Below, piece after piece: positions 19,354 through 28,253 of a DNA stretch of 64,000 nucleotides (its first letter is position 1; every line of letters begins with the position of its first letter). The stretch spans positions 558,001-622,000 of the forward strand of contig NZ_JAQZAJ010000003.1 in the NCBI RefSeq assembly GCF_028737195.1, read 5' to 3'. The translations under genes and the position numbers were made by a program. Origin of the DNA: Pseudovibrio exalbescens (GTDB taxonomy: Bacteria > Pseudomonadota > Alphaproteobacteria > Rhizobiales > Stappiaceae). The notes beneath the pieces are model-generated. The model was not told where the DNA came from. It was given only the letters and a program-made list of their open reading frames with translations, and searched no databases.

Positions 19354-20153
19354 TGCGGGACATCTTCGAACAGATTGCAGAAGATATTGCCAAGGGGCCT
19401 GCAGATCCGGTCGAGAGAGCCAAACAGCTGTCTCGTCGCGAGTTGCCAAAGCGCTTTTATGAGCAGGTTCGCGTAGAAGCGGTTGAAGGGGGCTATGCCG
19501 TTCTTCTGGATGGCCGCTCCGTGAAGACGCCAAGCCGCAAACAGCTGATGTTTGACGAAGAGTATCTTGCCGAGGCGGTGGCCGCTGAATGGGAGATTCA
19601 GGAAGAAAACATCGACCCGATCACCATGCCACTGACCCGTATTGCCCACTCTGCCATCGATGCTGTGGCTGACCGGTTCTCCGAAGTGGCGGATGAAGTG
19701 GCACGTTATTCCGGCAACGACTACCTGTTCTACCGCGCCGAAGCTCCACAGGAATTGGTGAAGCGCCAGAGCGAAGCGTGGGACCCGGTTGTGGCTTGGG
19801 GTGAGGAGATGTTTGAGGGGCAGTTCAAGCTGACCACTGGCCTGATTCATCAGCAGCAGGATGAAACGGTTACTGCGAATATTCGCGAGGGCCTAAACCA
19901 GTTCACACCGCTGGAACTTTCTGCCATCCACACAATCACCAGCATCAGTGGCTCTGCGTTGCTGGCGCTTGCAGCAGCCCACGGGGCTTTCAGTGAAGAC
20001 GAGATCTGGAAGTTCGCTCACATCGATGAAGACTGGAACATCGAACACTGGGGGCAGGACAGTGAGGCCGCTCGTGTTCGTCGCTTCAAAAATGAAGAGT
20101 TTTCAGCTGCTTGCCTTATTCTGAACAAGCCAGAAGTACAGGTTGAAGCCTAG
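19353..20153 (+). CDS. ATP12-family F1-ATPase assembly chaperone
   Basis: Homologue of the mitochondrial ATP12 chaperone that protects the alpha subunit before F1 assembly; alphaproteobacteria retain it. The 266-residue product contains RFYEQVRVEAVEGGYAVLLD followed by GRSVKTPSRKQLM, the family's N-terminal signature, then AAEWEIQEENIDPITMPLTR and YSGNDYLFYRAEAPQELVKR. The ATG inside the TGATG overlap with the HAD gene is chosen, with GAAGGAAA upstream. No ATP synthase genes are in this window. Confidence 0.92.
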   Translation: MRDIFEQIAEDIAKGPADPVERAKQLSRRELPKRFYEQVRVEAVEGGYAVLLDGRSVKTPSRKQLMFDEEYLAEAVAAEWEIQEENIDPITMPLTRIAHSAIDAVADRFSEVADEVARYSGNDYLFYRAEAPQELVKRQSEAWDPVVAWGEEMFEGQFKLTTGLIHQQQDETVTANIREGLNQFTPLELSAIHTITSISGSALLALAAAHGAFSEDEIWKFAHIDEDWNIEHWGQDSEAARVRRFKNEEFSAACLILNKPEVQVEA

Positions 20154-20179
20154 GGCTGCAAAAAAGTAATCTACCCTTT

Positions 20180-20207
20180 AAAAGCGCGGCTTCGGCTGCG
20201 CTTTTCT
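20180..20207 (+). terminator. intrinsic terminator after the ATP12-like gene
   Basis: AAAAGCGC, loop GGCTTCGGCT, GCGCTTTT, then CTGTTTT. Stable 8-bp stem closing on an inner loop that can pair further. Confidence 0.8.
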
Positions 20208-20287
20208 GTTTTCTCGGTAAGGCACATGCAAGCCAACTACGTGCATAGAGCATTCCAAAGGAATAACACCAAGATTGATGGAGAGGC

Positions 20288-21643
20288 ATGTTAGAAGCAC
20301 TTTACAAGCAGAGGCTTGAGCGCGATCTGCCCCGTTGGCAGCAGGAAGGCTGGGTCAACGACGAGCAGGCGCGCGCAATCTTGAAGGACGTGCGTGAACG
20401 CGCCTCTCGCTCCCATCTCTTGCCCATGGTCATCACAGGCGTGGGATTGCTGGCGCTGGCGCTGGCTGTCGCTGCCTTCATTGCTGCCAACTGGGAAGTT
20501 ATCCCGAGAATGGTGAAGCTGATCGGCATGCTGTCCTTGTTGGTTGTCAGCGTTGGTGGGGCTTTTGCCTGCAAACGCAAAGGATGGGATCTGCTCTCCG
20601 ATATCCTTTGTCTGGTGGCTTCATTGATCTTCTTCAGCGGGTTGGCACTGGTTGGTCAGATCTACAATCTGCCGCAAGATTGGCCCGGTGGGCTGGCTCT
20701 TGGCGCGCTGGGTGCGTTGGCTGCTGCGTTCCTTGGGGGCAGCCGAATGGCGCTCTTGGTCGCGCTGGTCGCGCTTTTCACACTGCAGTTTCATGAGCAG
20801 CCTGCTGTTTGGATTGGCTGGTTGGCAACAGCAGCGCTGCCATTGGCGATTGGACACGTGCTCTGGAAACCTAATCTTGTCGGGCGCTGGTTTGTCATCT
20901 TCTATGGTTTCGCACTTTACTACCGCTGGGTGGCGCAACTACCTCGCGAGCAGATGGTCTTTGCCTTTGAAGGAACCGTGTTGCTCGCAGCCTGTCTGTT
21001 GATGGTGGGCATGATTGGCACCTGGTGGGCGCAGGACCGCGTGCGGTGGCAGCAGAGTCTGTGGCTGTCTGGAATGAGCCTCCAAAGCGCAGGACTTATC
21101 CTTGCTCTGTTTGTTCTGTTTTTCCGTATGCTGGTTGTTGATGACAGCCTCGTATCGGAGATGAACATGCCACGTGAGGGGCTGCTGGAGCATATGTGGA
21201 GCTATGCCGAGCTCACAGTCATGACACCGCAACTGTTTGTGCCAGCCCTCATTGCGCTTGTTGGACTTGTGGCTGGTCTTGTTTTGTGTGTGCGGGGCTC
21301 TTCGGTGTTTGCGTTGCCTACAGCAATAACGGCTCTAGTGATGGCCAGTGTTCTTGCGCCTGGTCTGCCGTTTGCCCTCGTGTTTGCATCGGTGTTTTCA
21401 TTGACCGCCGGGCTTTTGGTTGTGCTCAGAGGCGTAACGCAAGATCGTGTTGGATGGCTTCTGCTCGGCATTGCTGCGCTGTGTGGCAACAGCCTGTGGC
21501 TGCTTTATGAAACCATTGGTGACTTGTTGGGGCAGTCGTTGTTCTTCTTCATCTGCGGTGTGATCTTGATCGTTGTGGGCATCGGAACCGCGCGCTTTCT
21601 GCGCCGGCGGCGCGCAACCGATCTGGCTGAGAAGGGGGCTTGA
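20288..21643 (+). CDS. DUF2157 multi-spanning membrane protein
   Basis: A 451-residue inner-membrane protein. The first 50 residues are soluble with an alpha-helical pattern (WQQEGWVNDEQARAILKDV), the usual DUF2157 start, followed by about 12 hydrophobic segments. Motifs include AAFIAANWEVIPR and the Arg/Lys-rich short loops between segments. It is followed three bases later by a GDYXXLXY protein; this pairing is recurrent in proteobacteria, and the two probably work together. Function is unknown. Confidence 0.85.
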   Translation: MLEALYKQRLERDLPRWQQEGWVNDEQARAILKDVRERASRSHLLPMVITGVGLLALALAVAAFIAANWEVIPRMVKLIGMLSLLVVSVGGAFACKRKGWDLLSDILCLVASLIFFSGLALVGQIYNLPQDWPGGLALGALGALAAAFLGGSRMALLVALVALFTLQFHEQPAVWIGWLATAALPLAIGHVLWKPNLVGRWFVIFYGFALYYRWVAQLPREQMVFAFEGTVLLAACLLMVGMIGTWWAQDRVRWQQSLWLSGMSLQSAGLILALFVLFFRMLVVDDSLVSEMNMPREGLLEHMWSYAELTVMTPQLFVPALIALVGLVAGLVLCVRGSSVFALPTAITALVMASVLAPGLPFALVFASVFSLTAGLLVVLRGVTQDRVGWLLLGIAALCGNSLWLLYETIGDLLGQSLFFFICGVILIVVGIGTARFLRRRRATDLAEKGA

Positions 21644-21646
21644 GCC

Positions 21647-22240
21647 ATGAACAAACGAAGCTCTTTCGTGCTTGATGCTCTGCGCTTTGGCGCCCTGGCC
21701 GTTGTTCTTATCGTTTTGGTGTTGCTGCCTCTGTTCGATCGGCTTCAAACCCATTGGGCAGGAGAGCCTGTGGTTCTTGAACTCAGGCCCATTGATCCGC
21801 GAGATCTTCTGCGCGGTGACTACGTGATTTTGAACCTTGCTCTGACACGCATTTCCTCTGAAGATTTGCCTGAGAGCCGACAGGATGACCTGTCACGGTT
21901 TGAAAACGCGGATACCTTATGGGTTGGCTTGGAGCCGCAGGCTGAGGGAAAGCCTGCCAAACTGATGCGCGTGATCTCTGATCGGGCTGAGGGCGAGGCA
22001 GGGCTCATCTGGCTTAAAGGTCGGGTGAAGAGCCATAGTTTCAGTTCTGAAAAGCTCACGACGCTTGGGGTGGACTATGGGCTCGATGCTTTTTATGTGC
22101 CTGAAGGAAAAGGACTTATGATTGAAGATCTCCCGGCAGATGAGGTGCAACTTGTCGCACTGGTTGATCCGGAGGGTGACAGTGTCGCGTACCAATTGCT
22201 TCATAACGGAAAAGAACTTGTGAAAGATGCCGGTTTGTGA
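21647..22240 (+). CDS. GDYXXLXY-motif membrane-anchored protein
   Basis: Protein of 197 residues: one N-terminal membrane anchor (about 12-30), then an extracytoplasmic domain with the family motif in RDLLRGDYVILNL (the last Tyr is Leu here) and a Cys-free beta-rich body. Near the end, YGLDAFYVPEGKG repeats the family's second conserved block. It starts three bases after the DUF2157 gene stop. Function is not known for the family; the location suggests it partners the DUF2157 protein. Confidence 0.85.
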   Translation: MNKRSSFVLDALRFGALAVVLIVLVLLPLFDRLQTHWAGEPVVLELRPIDPRDLLRGDYVILNLALTRISSEDLPESRQDDLSRFENADTLWVGLEPQAEGKPAKLMRVISDRAEGEAGLIWLKGRVKSHSFSSEKLTTLGVDYGLDAFYVPEGKGLMIEDLPADEVQLVALVDPEGDSVAYQLLHNGKELVKDAGL

Positions 22241-22393
22241 GGTTGCCCAGTTTCCTGTGTAGAAAACCAGTCAGCTAAACTGCGATGATTTGAATCCTAG
22301 ACAGCCCGTGACCACATCCATAACGTCTCTGGCACATCTCGCCCCGAGGGGCGCAGCCTCAATTATCTGCCAGAAATATGCGAAGGACATTCG

Positions 22394-22879
22394 ATGAAGA
22401 ACAATCCAAAGGTTATTGAGCGCCTGAATACGGCGTTGCAGATGGAACTCGGTGCAATCAACCAATACCTGCTTCACAGCAAGCTTCTGGAAGACATGGG
22501 TGTGACGAAACTCGCAGCCAAGGAAATGGAAGAGTCCATCGAAGAGCGTGAGCACGCAGAACGCTATCTTGACCGGATCATCTTCCTGGGTGGCACGCCC
22601 AATGTCCAAGAGATCGGTAAAATTCACAGCGGTTCAACCGTTCGCGAAATGCTGGAAGGTGACCTGATTGGCGAGAAGGAGGCTGTGGCTTACTACAGCG
22701 AGTCCCGCCGTATCTGTGAAGAGGAAGGCGACTACGTGACCATGCGCCTGTTTGAGGAAATTCTGGCTGACGAAGAAGGTCACTGCGATTTTCTGGAGAC
22801 ACAGTTCGACCTGATCGAGAAGCTGGGCATTGAGAACTACATCAAGCTCAATTCCGGTTCGGCTGACACAGCCGAGTAA
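22394..22879 (+). CDS. bfr: bacterioferritin lacking the haem-ligand Met52
   Basis: Ferritin-like iron-storage protein of 161 residues, full length for Bfr. All ferroxidase ligands known from E. coli Bfr are present at the same numbers: E18, E51, H54, E94, E127 and H130. The axial haem ligand Met52, however, is Arg ([11 protein letters not shown] in place of the usual EEM). The protein may therefore be haem-free, or may form mixed shells with a haem-binding Bfr coded elsewhere. Start ATG follows GAAGGACATTCG. No bacterioferritin-associated ferredoxin gene is adjacent. Confidence 0.93.
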   Translation: MKNNPKVIERLNTALQMELGAINQYLLHSKLLEDMGVTKLAAKEMEESIEEREHAERYLDRIIFLGGTPNVQEIGKIHSGSTVREMLEGDLIGEKEAVAYYSESRRICEEEGDYVTMRLFEEILADEEGHCDFLETQFDLIEKLGIENYIKLNSGSADTAE

Positions 22880-22906
22880 GCCCGCTTTACTGTAGCGAGT
22901 GATGAG

Positions 22907-22930
22907 AGGCGCCTTCCGGGGCGCCTTTTT
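22907..22930 (+). terminator. intrinsic terminator of bfr
   Basis: AGGCGCC, loop TTCCGG, GGCGCCT followed by TTTT. Confidence 0.85.
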
Positions 22931-23063
22931 ACGTGTGGGCTCTCTTGTTCTGGGCGCAGGCGCAGAACCCTGCGTCAAGACGCGTTGAACAAATGAACAA
23001 CTAGATACTTCCACTTATTACGTGCTACTCACTCTCAGATATTTCTGGGAGCTGGGTGGAGAG

Positions 23064-24596
23064 ATGAAAGAAGTACTTGCTGAACTTGAGAAGCGTCGAG
23101 CCGAAGCTGCTCTGGGAGGAGGACAGCGCCGCATTGATGCTCAGCATGCAAGAGGCAAGCTGACCGCGCGTGAGCGTATCGAGGTGCTTTTGGACGAAGG
23201 CTCCTTTGAGGAATACGACATGTTCGTGCAGCATCGCTGTACCGATTTCGGTATGGATGAGGCCCACATACCCGGCGATGGTGTCGTCATTGGCTGTGGC
23301 ACCATCAACGGCCGTACGGTCTACCTGTTTTCCAAGGACTTTACCGTATTTGGCGGGTCGCTTTCCGAAACCCACGCGCAAAAGATCATGAAGATACAGG
23401 ATATGGCGTTGCAGAACCGCGCGCCCATCATCGGGATCTTTGATGCCGGAGGCGCGCGCATTCAAGAAGGTGTCGCGGCGCTGGGCGGTTATGGCGAGGT
23501 ATTCTGGCGCAATGTGCGTGCATCAGGCGTTATTCCGCAGATCTCGGTGATCATGGGGCCTTGTGCGGGTGGAGACGTTTACAGCCCGGCCATGACCGAC
23601 TTCATCTTCATGGTGCGTGACACCTCCTACATGTTCGTGACGGGCCCAGATGTGGTGAAGACCGTGACCAACGAGACGGTGACAGCCGAAGAGCTGGGCG
23701 GAGCATCGATCCACACCACAAAATCGTCTATTGCAGATGGGGCCTATGACAACGACGTGGAAGCCCTTCTGCAAATCCGCCGCGTTGTGGATTTCCTCCC
23801 CATGAACAATCAGGCACCTTTGCCTGAGCTGGACGTCTATGATGATCCGGCCCGGCTCGACATGAGCCTCGACAGTCTCATTCCTGATAACCCAAACAAG
23901 CCCTATGACATGAAGGAGCTGATCCTTAAAACCGTCGATGAGGGTGATTTCTTTGAGATTCAGGAGAGCTTTGCCAAGAACATCATCGTGGGCTTCGGCA
24001 GAGTTGAGGGCCGCACTGTGGGTTTCGTTGCCAATCAGCCAATGGTGTTGGCTGGAGTGCTGGACAGCGATGCCAGCCGCAAGGCAGCGCGGTTCGTTCG
24101 CTTCTGCGATTGTTTCGGTATTCCAATTGTGACCTTCGTGGACGTGCCGGGCTTCCTGCCGGGTACGGCGCAGGAGTATGGCGGTCTTATCAAGCATGGT
24201 GCCAAGCTGCTGTTCGCGTATGGAGAGGCGACCGTACCGAAAATCACTGTCATTACGCGAAAGGCGTATGGGGGGGCTTATGACGTGATGAGCTCCAAGC
24301 ACGTGCGCGGCGATGTGAATTACGCTTGGCCCTCTGCGGAGATTGCGGTGATGGGAGCCAAGGGCGCAGTAGAGATTTTGTACCGCTCTGAGCTGGGCGA
24401 CAAAGACAAGATTGCCGCACGCACCAAGGACTACGAGGACCGGTTCGCAAACCCATTTGTTGCAGCAGAACGGGGTTACATTGATGAGGTGATTAAGCCG
24501 CATGCAACGCGGATGCGGATTTCACGCGCCTTGGCAATGCTGCGCAACAAGGTGCAAGAAATGCCTTGGAGAAAGCACGACAATATACCGCTCTAG
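23064..24596 (+). CDS. pccB: propionyl-CoA carboxylase beta (carboxyltransferase) subunit
   Basis: Transfers the carboxyl group from biotin to propionyl-CoA, giving methylmalonyl-CoA. The 510-residue length equals that of PccB. Both halves of the carboxyltransferase fold are present, with [20 protein letters not shown] and [12 protein letters not shown] in the N half and [16 protein letters not shown] and [10 protein letters not shown] in the C half. The ATG with GGTGGAGAG upstream ([11 protein letters not shown]) is chosen rather than an upstream TTG or GTG. Acetyl-CoA specificity cannot be fully excluded. The partner alpha subunit lies 1.6 kb downstream on the same strand. Confidence 0.93.
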   Translation: MKEVLAELEKRRAEAALGGGQRRIDAQHARGKLTARERIEVLLDEGSFEEYDMFVQHRCTDFGMDEAHIPGDGVVIGCGTINGRTVYLFSKDFTVFGGSLSETHAQKIMKIQDMALQNRAPIIGIFDAGGARIQEGVAALGGYGEVFWRNVRASGVIPQISVIMGPCAGGDVYSPAMTDFIFMVRDTSYMFVTGPDVVKTVTNETVTAEELGGASIHTTKSSIADGAYDNDVEALLQIRRVVDFLPMNNQAPLPELDVYDDPARLDMSLDSLIPDNPNKPYDMKELILKTVDEGDFFEIQESFAKNIIVGFGRVEGRTVGFVANQPMVLAGVLDSDASRKAARFVRFCDCFGIPIVTFVDVPGFLPGTAQEYGGLIKHGAKLLFAYGEATVPKITVITRKAYGGAYDVMSSKHVRGDVNYAWPSAEIAVMGAKGAVEILYRSELGDKDKIAARTKDYEDRFANPFVAAERGYIDEVIKPHATRMRISRALAMLRNKVQEMPWRKHDNIPL

Positions 24597-24617
24597 CCGC
24601 AGGAGCCGCCGAGTGAG

Positions 24618-24641
24618 AAGGGGCCGTTTGGCCCCTTTTTT
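24618..24641. terminator. shared terminator between pccB and the opposing small gene
   Basis: AAGGGGCC, loop GTTT, GGCCCCTT followed by TTTT on the plus strand. The minus-strand copy is preceded by the stop codon of the small secreted-protein gene, and its far side reads TTCTCAC, so it mainly serves pccB. Confidence 0.75.
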
Positions 24642-24942
24642 AGTCGAAGATCCCAAAATCGTAGGGACGAACGCAGGTGTAGCCTATTCGGCATTGCTTG
24701 ATGTCTTTGGTTTGAACCCATTCTGAGCGGATGGCTTCGTCTCGCTGGCAAAACCGGCGATCCACTACAAAGCGATCAAAGGTTCTGGCACCGGTTGTCA
24801 GAACCACCGCGCCGCGTTGTTTGACCAGGTTGCGTGCCTGCTCGCAGGTCATCGTGCGCGTGTCTGGCCGTGCTTGGGCTGAGGCCGCGCTGACCGTCAC
24901 AACAAGCATGAGAATGGATAGGAGGGCGTGTGCTGCTGACAT
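24640..24942 (-). CDS. small secreted four-Cys protein, copy 1
   Basis: Protein of 100 residues with a signal peptide (about 1-24, ending SAQA). The mature part, about 76 residues, begins RPDTRTMTCEQARNLVKQRG and contains four Cys (TMTC, RRFC, KQCRIG, YTCVRP), probably two periplasmic disulfides. It is a clear paralogue of the next gene. Similar small proteins occur across Rhizobiales as hypotheticals. The stop codon sits in the T-run of the pccB terminator. I know of no function. Confidence 0.75.
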   Translation of the reverse strand: MSAAHALLSILMLVVTVSAASAQARPDTRTMTCEQARNLVKQRGAVVLTTGARTFDRFVVDRRFCQRDEAIRSEWVQTKDIKQCRIGYTCVRPYDFGIFD

Positions 24943-25118
24943 CTATTCTTCCTTCATCCGCAAAACTGACCACGAGCCGGTGTAGCCTCACATGAGGACG
25001 CTCGGGATATTGCTGAAGAATAGAGCGTGATGCCGCCAAGTCACTCTTTGCTAAATCCGGGGGCTCAAGTTGCCGTGAGCACGAAGGTCGGATTTTTGAA
25101 CAGTCACCCTAAATGAAA

Positions 25119-25135
25119 GGGGCCAAGCGGCCCCC
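25119..25135 (-). terminator. hairpin after small secreted-protein copy 2
   Basis: Read on the minus strand: GGGGCC, loop GCTT, GGCCCC then TTTCATTT. Lies just past the stop of copy 2 and before the start of copy 1, so the two copies are probably transcribed separately. Confidence 0.55.
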
Positions 25136-25142
25136 TGAATGA

Positions 25143-25445
25143 TCAATTGAATACGCCCCATTCGAAGGGGCGCACGCAGATTGAGCCAATCCGGCACTTT
25201 TCAACGTCTTTGGTTTTAACCCATTGTGGCTGAGTTACTTCATCAAATGAACAGTACCCTCGATGGGCAACATAGCGATCGTAGTTGTGAGCTGTCGTTG
25301 ACAGGACAATAGCCCCTTTTTGCTGCACAAGGTCCTTGGCTTGCTGACAGGTCATAGTGCGCACGTCTGGTCGTGCCTGGGCGGCTGCGGATGTGAGCGC
25401 TAAAACTAGCAGCAAGGATGACAAGAGAGTGAGTGCTTTGGGCAT
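25143..25445 (-). CDS. small secreted four-Cys protein, copy 2
   Basis: Also 100 residues from the second in-frame ATG, which is preferred because AAGGGAGAA lies between the two ATGs. A signal peptide ends near AAAQA. The mature chain shares the frame RPDxRTMTCxQAxxLV, DRxVxxRxxC, WVxTKD and CRIGxxCVRP with copy 1, including all four Cys. Identity to copy 1 looks above 50% by eye. The pair is a tandem duplication lying between pccB and pccA on the opposite strand. Function unknown. Confidence 0.75.
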   Translation of the reverse strand: MPKALTLLSSLLLVLALTSAAAQARPDVRTMTCQQAKDLVQQKGAIVLSTTAHNYDRYVAHRGYCSFDEVTQPQWVKTKDVEKCRIGSICVRPFEWGVFN

Positions 25446-25565
25446 AGGTTCTCCCTTCATGGACTAAGGGCGGGCGTGCGGCCTTCAGCCCCACGCCTCA
25501 ATTAAGGATCGATCCTAACCCTAGATGTGGCAGATGTCTGTGTTTGCAATCACTGATCGCAGGCT

Positions 25566-25979
25566 TCAATCACTGGTAAGCTGGCGCATGCCGGGAAGGG
25601 GCGCAGAGCTTGGATTGTTGATCCGATCACGGGTAATTTCGACAGAAAAACTGCCAGCGTGCACCGGCACTGGTGCGCTTGGTTTGCTCAGCCGAACCCG
25701 AACGCGCGCGATGCGCAGGTCTTGTTCAAGCACCGCCTCGCACACAGCCCCGGCGAGCCTTTCAATCAGATTGAAGCGGGTCTGAGTGACGACCTGTTCA
25801 ACGGTTTTTGCTAGTGTGCCGTAGCAGATGGTGTCTTCGTACTGATCGCTCATGGAGGCGGCTGTCAGGTCTGCCCAGCAGGTCAGATCCACAACAAAGC
25901 GCTGTCCGAGTTTTGCTTCTTCTTCATAGAGGCCGTGAAAGGCGAAGAAGGAGAGACCTTCAAGATGAATAGCGTCCAT
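25566..25979 (-). CDS. folB: dihydroneopterin aldolase
   Basis: Folate pathway enzyme that cleaves 7,8-dihydroneopterin to 6-hydroxymethyl-dihydropterin. The 137-residue product has the family start EGLSFFAFHGLYEEEAKLGQ, with the substrate-binding Glu, then SYED/QYEDTICYGTLA and the stretch LIERLAGAVCEAVL. The catalytic Lys is in RVRLSKPSAPVP. It stands alone; the other fol genes are not in the window. Confidence 0.92.
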   Translation of the reverse strand: MDAIHLEGLSFFAFHGLYEEEAKLGQRFVVDLTCWADLTAASMSDQYEDTICYGTLAKTVEQVVTQTRFNLIERLAGAVCEAVLEQDLRIARVRVRLSKPSAPVPVHAGSFSVEITRDRINNPSSAPLPGMRQLTSD

Positions 25980-26164
25980 TGACAGTTTCCTTTCACAAGG
26001 TGTTCGGCTTGGTTGGCAGCAGGTCTAACGCATTCTTACGGAAAACGGGAGCGTCTTTTCAAAGTATCAGGACCTAGCAAAACACCTTGATAACGGTCGG
26101 GCATCTCAGTCCTTTTGTGAGGTTGAACTTATGTAAATCCCCGCATACAAACCCCTTTAAGTTT

Positions 26165-26197
26165 TGGGGGGAATACAACGAGCTCCTGGGGGGAATA
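26165..26197 (+). repeat. direct repeat TGGGGGGAATA before pccA
   Basis: TGGGGGGAATA occurs at 26165-26175 and 26187-26197, 22 bases apart. The second copy ends seven bases before the pccA start and so overlaps the ribosome-binding region; a CCCC...GGGG pairing can form with the first copy. Confidence 0.5.
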
Positions 26198-26203
26198 GGC
26201 CGA

Positions 26204-28219
26204 ATGTTCTCAAAAATTCTCATCGCTAACCGAGGTGAAATTGCTTGCCGTGTGATCCGGTCTGCCAAGGCCATGGGCATCAAGACGGTGGCTGTTTTTT
26301 CTGAGGCGGATAAGGACGCACTGCATGTGGAGCTGGCAGACGAAGCCGTTCACATCGGTCCGGCGCCTGCGGCCGACTCCTACCTCGTGGCTGATAAGAT
26401 CATTGAAGCCTGTCGCCAGACTGGTGCGCAAGCGGTGCATCCGGGTTACGGTTTTCTCTCTGAGCGGGCAGCCTTTGCTGCGGCGCTGAAGGAGGCAGGG
26501 ATCACCTTCATAGGCCCCAATCCGCGGGCCATCGAGGCGATGGGAGACAAGATTACCTCCAAAAAGTTTGCAGCTGATGCGGGCGTCTCCACCGTGCCGG
26601 GCAACATGGGCCTGATTGAAACACCAGAGGATGCGGTGCGCATTGCCGCAGAAATCGGGTTTCCGGTGATGATCAAGGCCTCCGCCGGTGGTGGTGGCAA
26701 AGGCATGCGAATTGCCTGGAGCGAAGAAGAAGCGGCGGAAGGTTTTTCCCGTGCCAAGTCGGAGGCAGCGAGTTCCTTTGGAGATGATCGTATCTTCATT
26801 GAAAAGTTCATTGAGAACCCGCGCCATATTGAAATTCAGGTCCTCGGCGACAAGCACGGCAACGTCATTTATCTCGGCGAACGCGAATGCTCCATTCAAC
26901 GCCGGAACCAGAAGGTGATTGAAGAAGCGCCATCCCCGCTGCTGGATGAGGATACCCGTCGGAAGATGGGGGAGCAGGCTGTGGCGCTGGCCAAGGCCGT
27001 GGACTATGACAGTGCGGGAACGGTTGAGTTCGTTGCCGGGCAAGACAAGAGCTTCTACTTTCTTGAAATGAACACCCGCCTTCAAGTGGAACACCCAGTG
27101 ACCGAGCTGATCACCGGGGTTGATCTGGTTGAGCAGATGATCCGTGTGGCGGCCGGAGAGAAGCTGGAGATCTCGCAGGAAGACGTGAAGCTGAACGGTT
27201 GGGCCGTTGAAAGCCGCATCTATGCTGAAGATCCGTTTCGGAAGTTCTTGCCGTCTATCGGTCGGCTGACGCGTTATCGCCCTCCACAGGAAGGCACCTT
27301 TGGTGATGTGATCGTTCGGAATGACACCGGGGTGGTGGAAGGGTCAGAGATCACCATGTTCTATGATCCGATGATCGCGAAGCTGGTGACCCATGCCCCA
27401 ACCCGCGATCAAGCTATTGAAGCCATGAGCAGCGCGCTCGATGAATTTCTCGTCGATGGCATTCAACACAATGTGCCGTTCCTTGCGTCGTTGATGAAGC
27501 ATGAGCGTTGGCGTTCCGGGGAGCTTTCGACCAGCTTTATTGCAGACGAATACCCCGATGGATTTGCTGTCACAGAGGTAGATGAAAAAGCCCGCAATGT
27601 GCTGGCTTCCGTCGCGCTCTCCATGCATCTGATCGAGCGTGAACGCTTGGATCACCTGCCGGGGCGCTTGCGCCCTCATTCCGGTCATACACGTCCACAT
27701 TGGGTGGTCAAAGTGGACGGCACTCCTGTTCCCGTAGAGCTTCATGACGGGTTGCCTGCAACGCCAATTCATATGGATGTGAGTGTTGGCGCGGATGGGG
27801 ACGTGCGTACGGTGCGTTCGCAGTGGGCTCCGGGTGACCTGATCTGGAAAGGGCGCTATGGCAACGAGGACATCTCGGTGCAGGTGCGCCCGGTCCTGAA
27901 TGGCTATCGGCTTGATTGGGCAGGGTACTCCGCTGTGTTGCAGGTGCTGCCCCCGCGTGTGGCGGAGCTGGATGCATTGATGCCGGAGAAGGTCGCACCG
28001 GATACCTCCAAACTCCTTCTGTGTCCGATGCCTGGCCTCGTTGTTTCCATTAATGTAGCGGAGGGACAAAAGGTTGAGGCGGGTGATCAGCTCGCCATTG
28101 TTGAGGCGATGAAAATGGAAAACGTCCTTCGCGCGGAAAGAGATTGTGTGGTAAGTGCAATCAAGGCCGCTCCGGGAGACAGCCTCGCTGTGGATGCGGT
28201 CATCATGGAATTTGAATGA
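26204..28219 (+). CDS. pccA: propionyl-CoA carboxylase alpha subunit (biotin carboxylase + BCCP)
   Basis: Carboxylates its own biotin with ATP and bicarbonate. From the ATG beginning MFSKILIANRGEIACRVIRS the product has 671 residues, the PccA length. Biotin carboxylase: ATP-grasp loop ASAGGGGKGMR (about 162-172) and EMNTRLQVEHPVTE. A linker/BT domain follows (about 450-590), then the biotinyl domain with the biotinylated Lys in VEAMKMEN near the end. The BT domain argues for propionyl- rather than acetyl-CoA carboxylase. The frame extends upstream but that part looks non-coding. Confidence 0.95.
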   Translation: MFSKILIANRGEIACRVIRSAKAMGIKTVAVFSEADKDALHVELADEAVHIGPAPAADSYLVADKIIEACRQTGAQAVHPGYGFLSERAAFAAALKEAGITFIGPNPRAIEAMGDKITSKKFAADAGVSTVPGNMGLIETPEDAVRIAAEIGFPVMIKASAGGGGKGMRIAWSEEEAAEGFSRAKSEAASSFGDDRIFIEKFIENPRHIEIQVLGDKHGNVIYLGERECSIQRRNQKVIEEAPSPLLDEDTRRKMGEQAVALAKAVDYDSAGTVEFVAGQDKSFYFLEMNTRLQVEHPVTELITGVDLVEQMIRVAAGEKLEISQEDVKLNGWAVESRIYAEDPFRKFLPSIGRLTRYRPPQEGTFGDVIVRNDTGVVEGSEITMFYDPMIAKLVTHAPTRDQAIEAMSSALDEFLVDGIQHNVPFLASLMKHERWRSGELSTSFIADEYPDGFAVTEVDEKARNVLASVALSMHLIERERLDHLPGRLRPHSGHTRPHWVVKVDGTPVPVELHDGLPATPIHMDVSVGADGDVRTVRSQWAPGDLIWKGRYGNEDISVQVRPVLNGYRLDWAGYSAVLQVLPPRVAELDALMPEKVAPDTSKLLLCPMPGLVVSINVAEGQKVEAGDQLAIVEAMKMENVLRAERDCVVSAIKAAPGDSLAVDAVIMEFE

Positions 28220-28253
28220 TCGAGGTGTGGGCGGCACCTCACGAAAGGGTGCT

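Noticed and set aside
22241-22393. Iron-responsive operator (Irr ICE box or RirA box) before bfr
   Set aside because: I searched for TTTAGAA-type and TGA-N9-TCA palindromes and saw no convincing match.
23022-23063. Longer start for pccB (14 extra codons)
   Set aside because: The upstream codons lack family similarity, and the ATG at 23064 has GGTGGAGAG at good spacing and gives the usual 510 residues.
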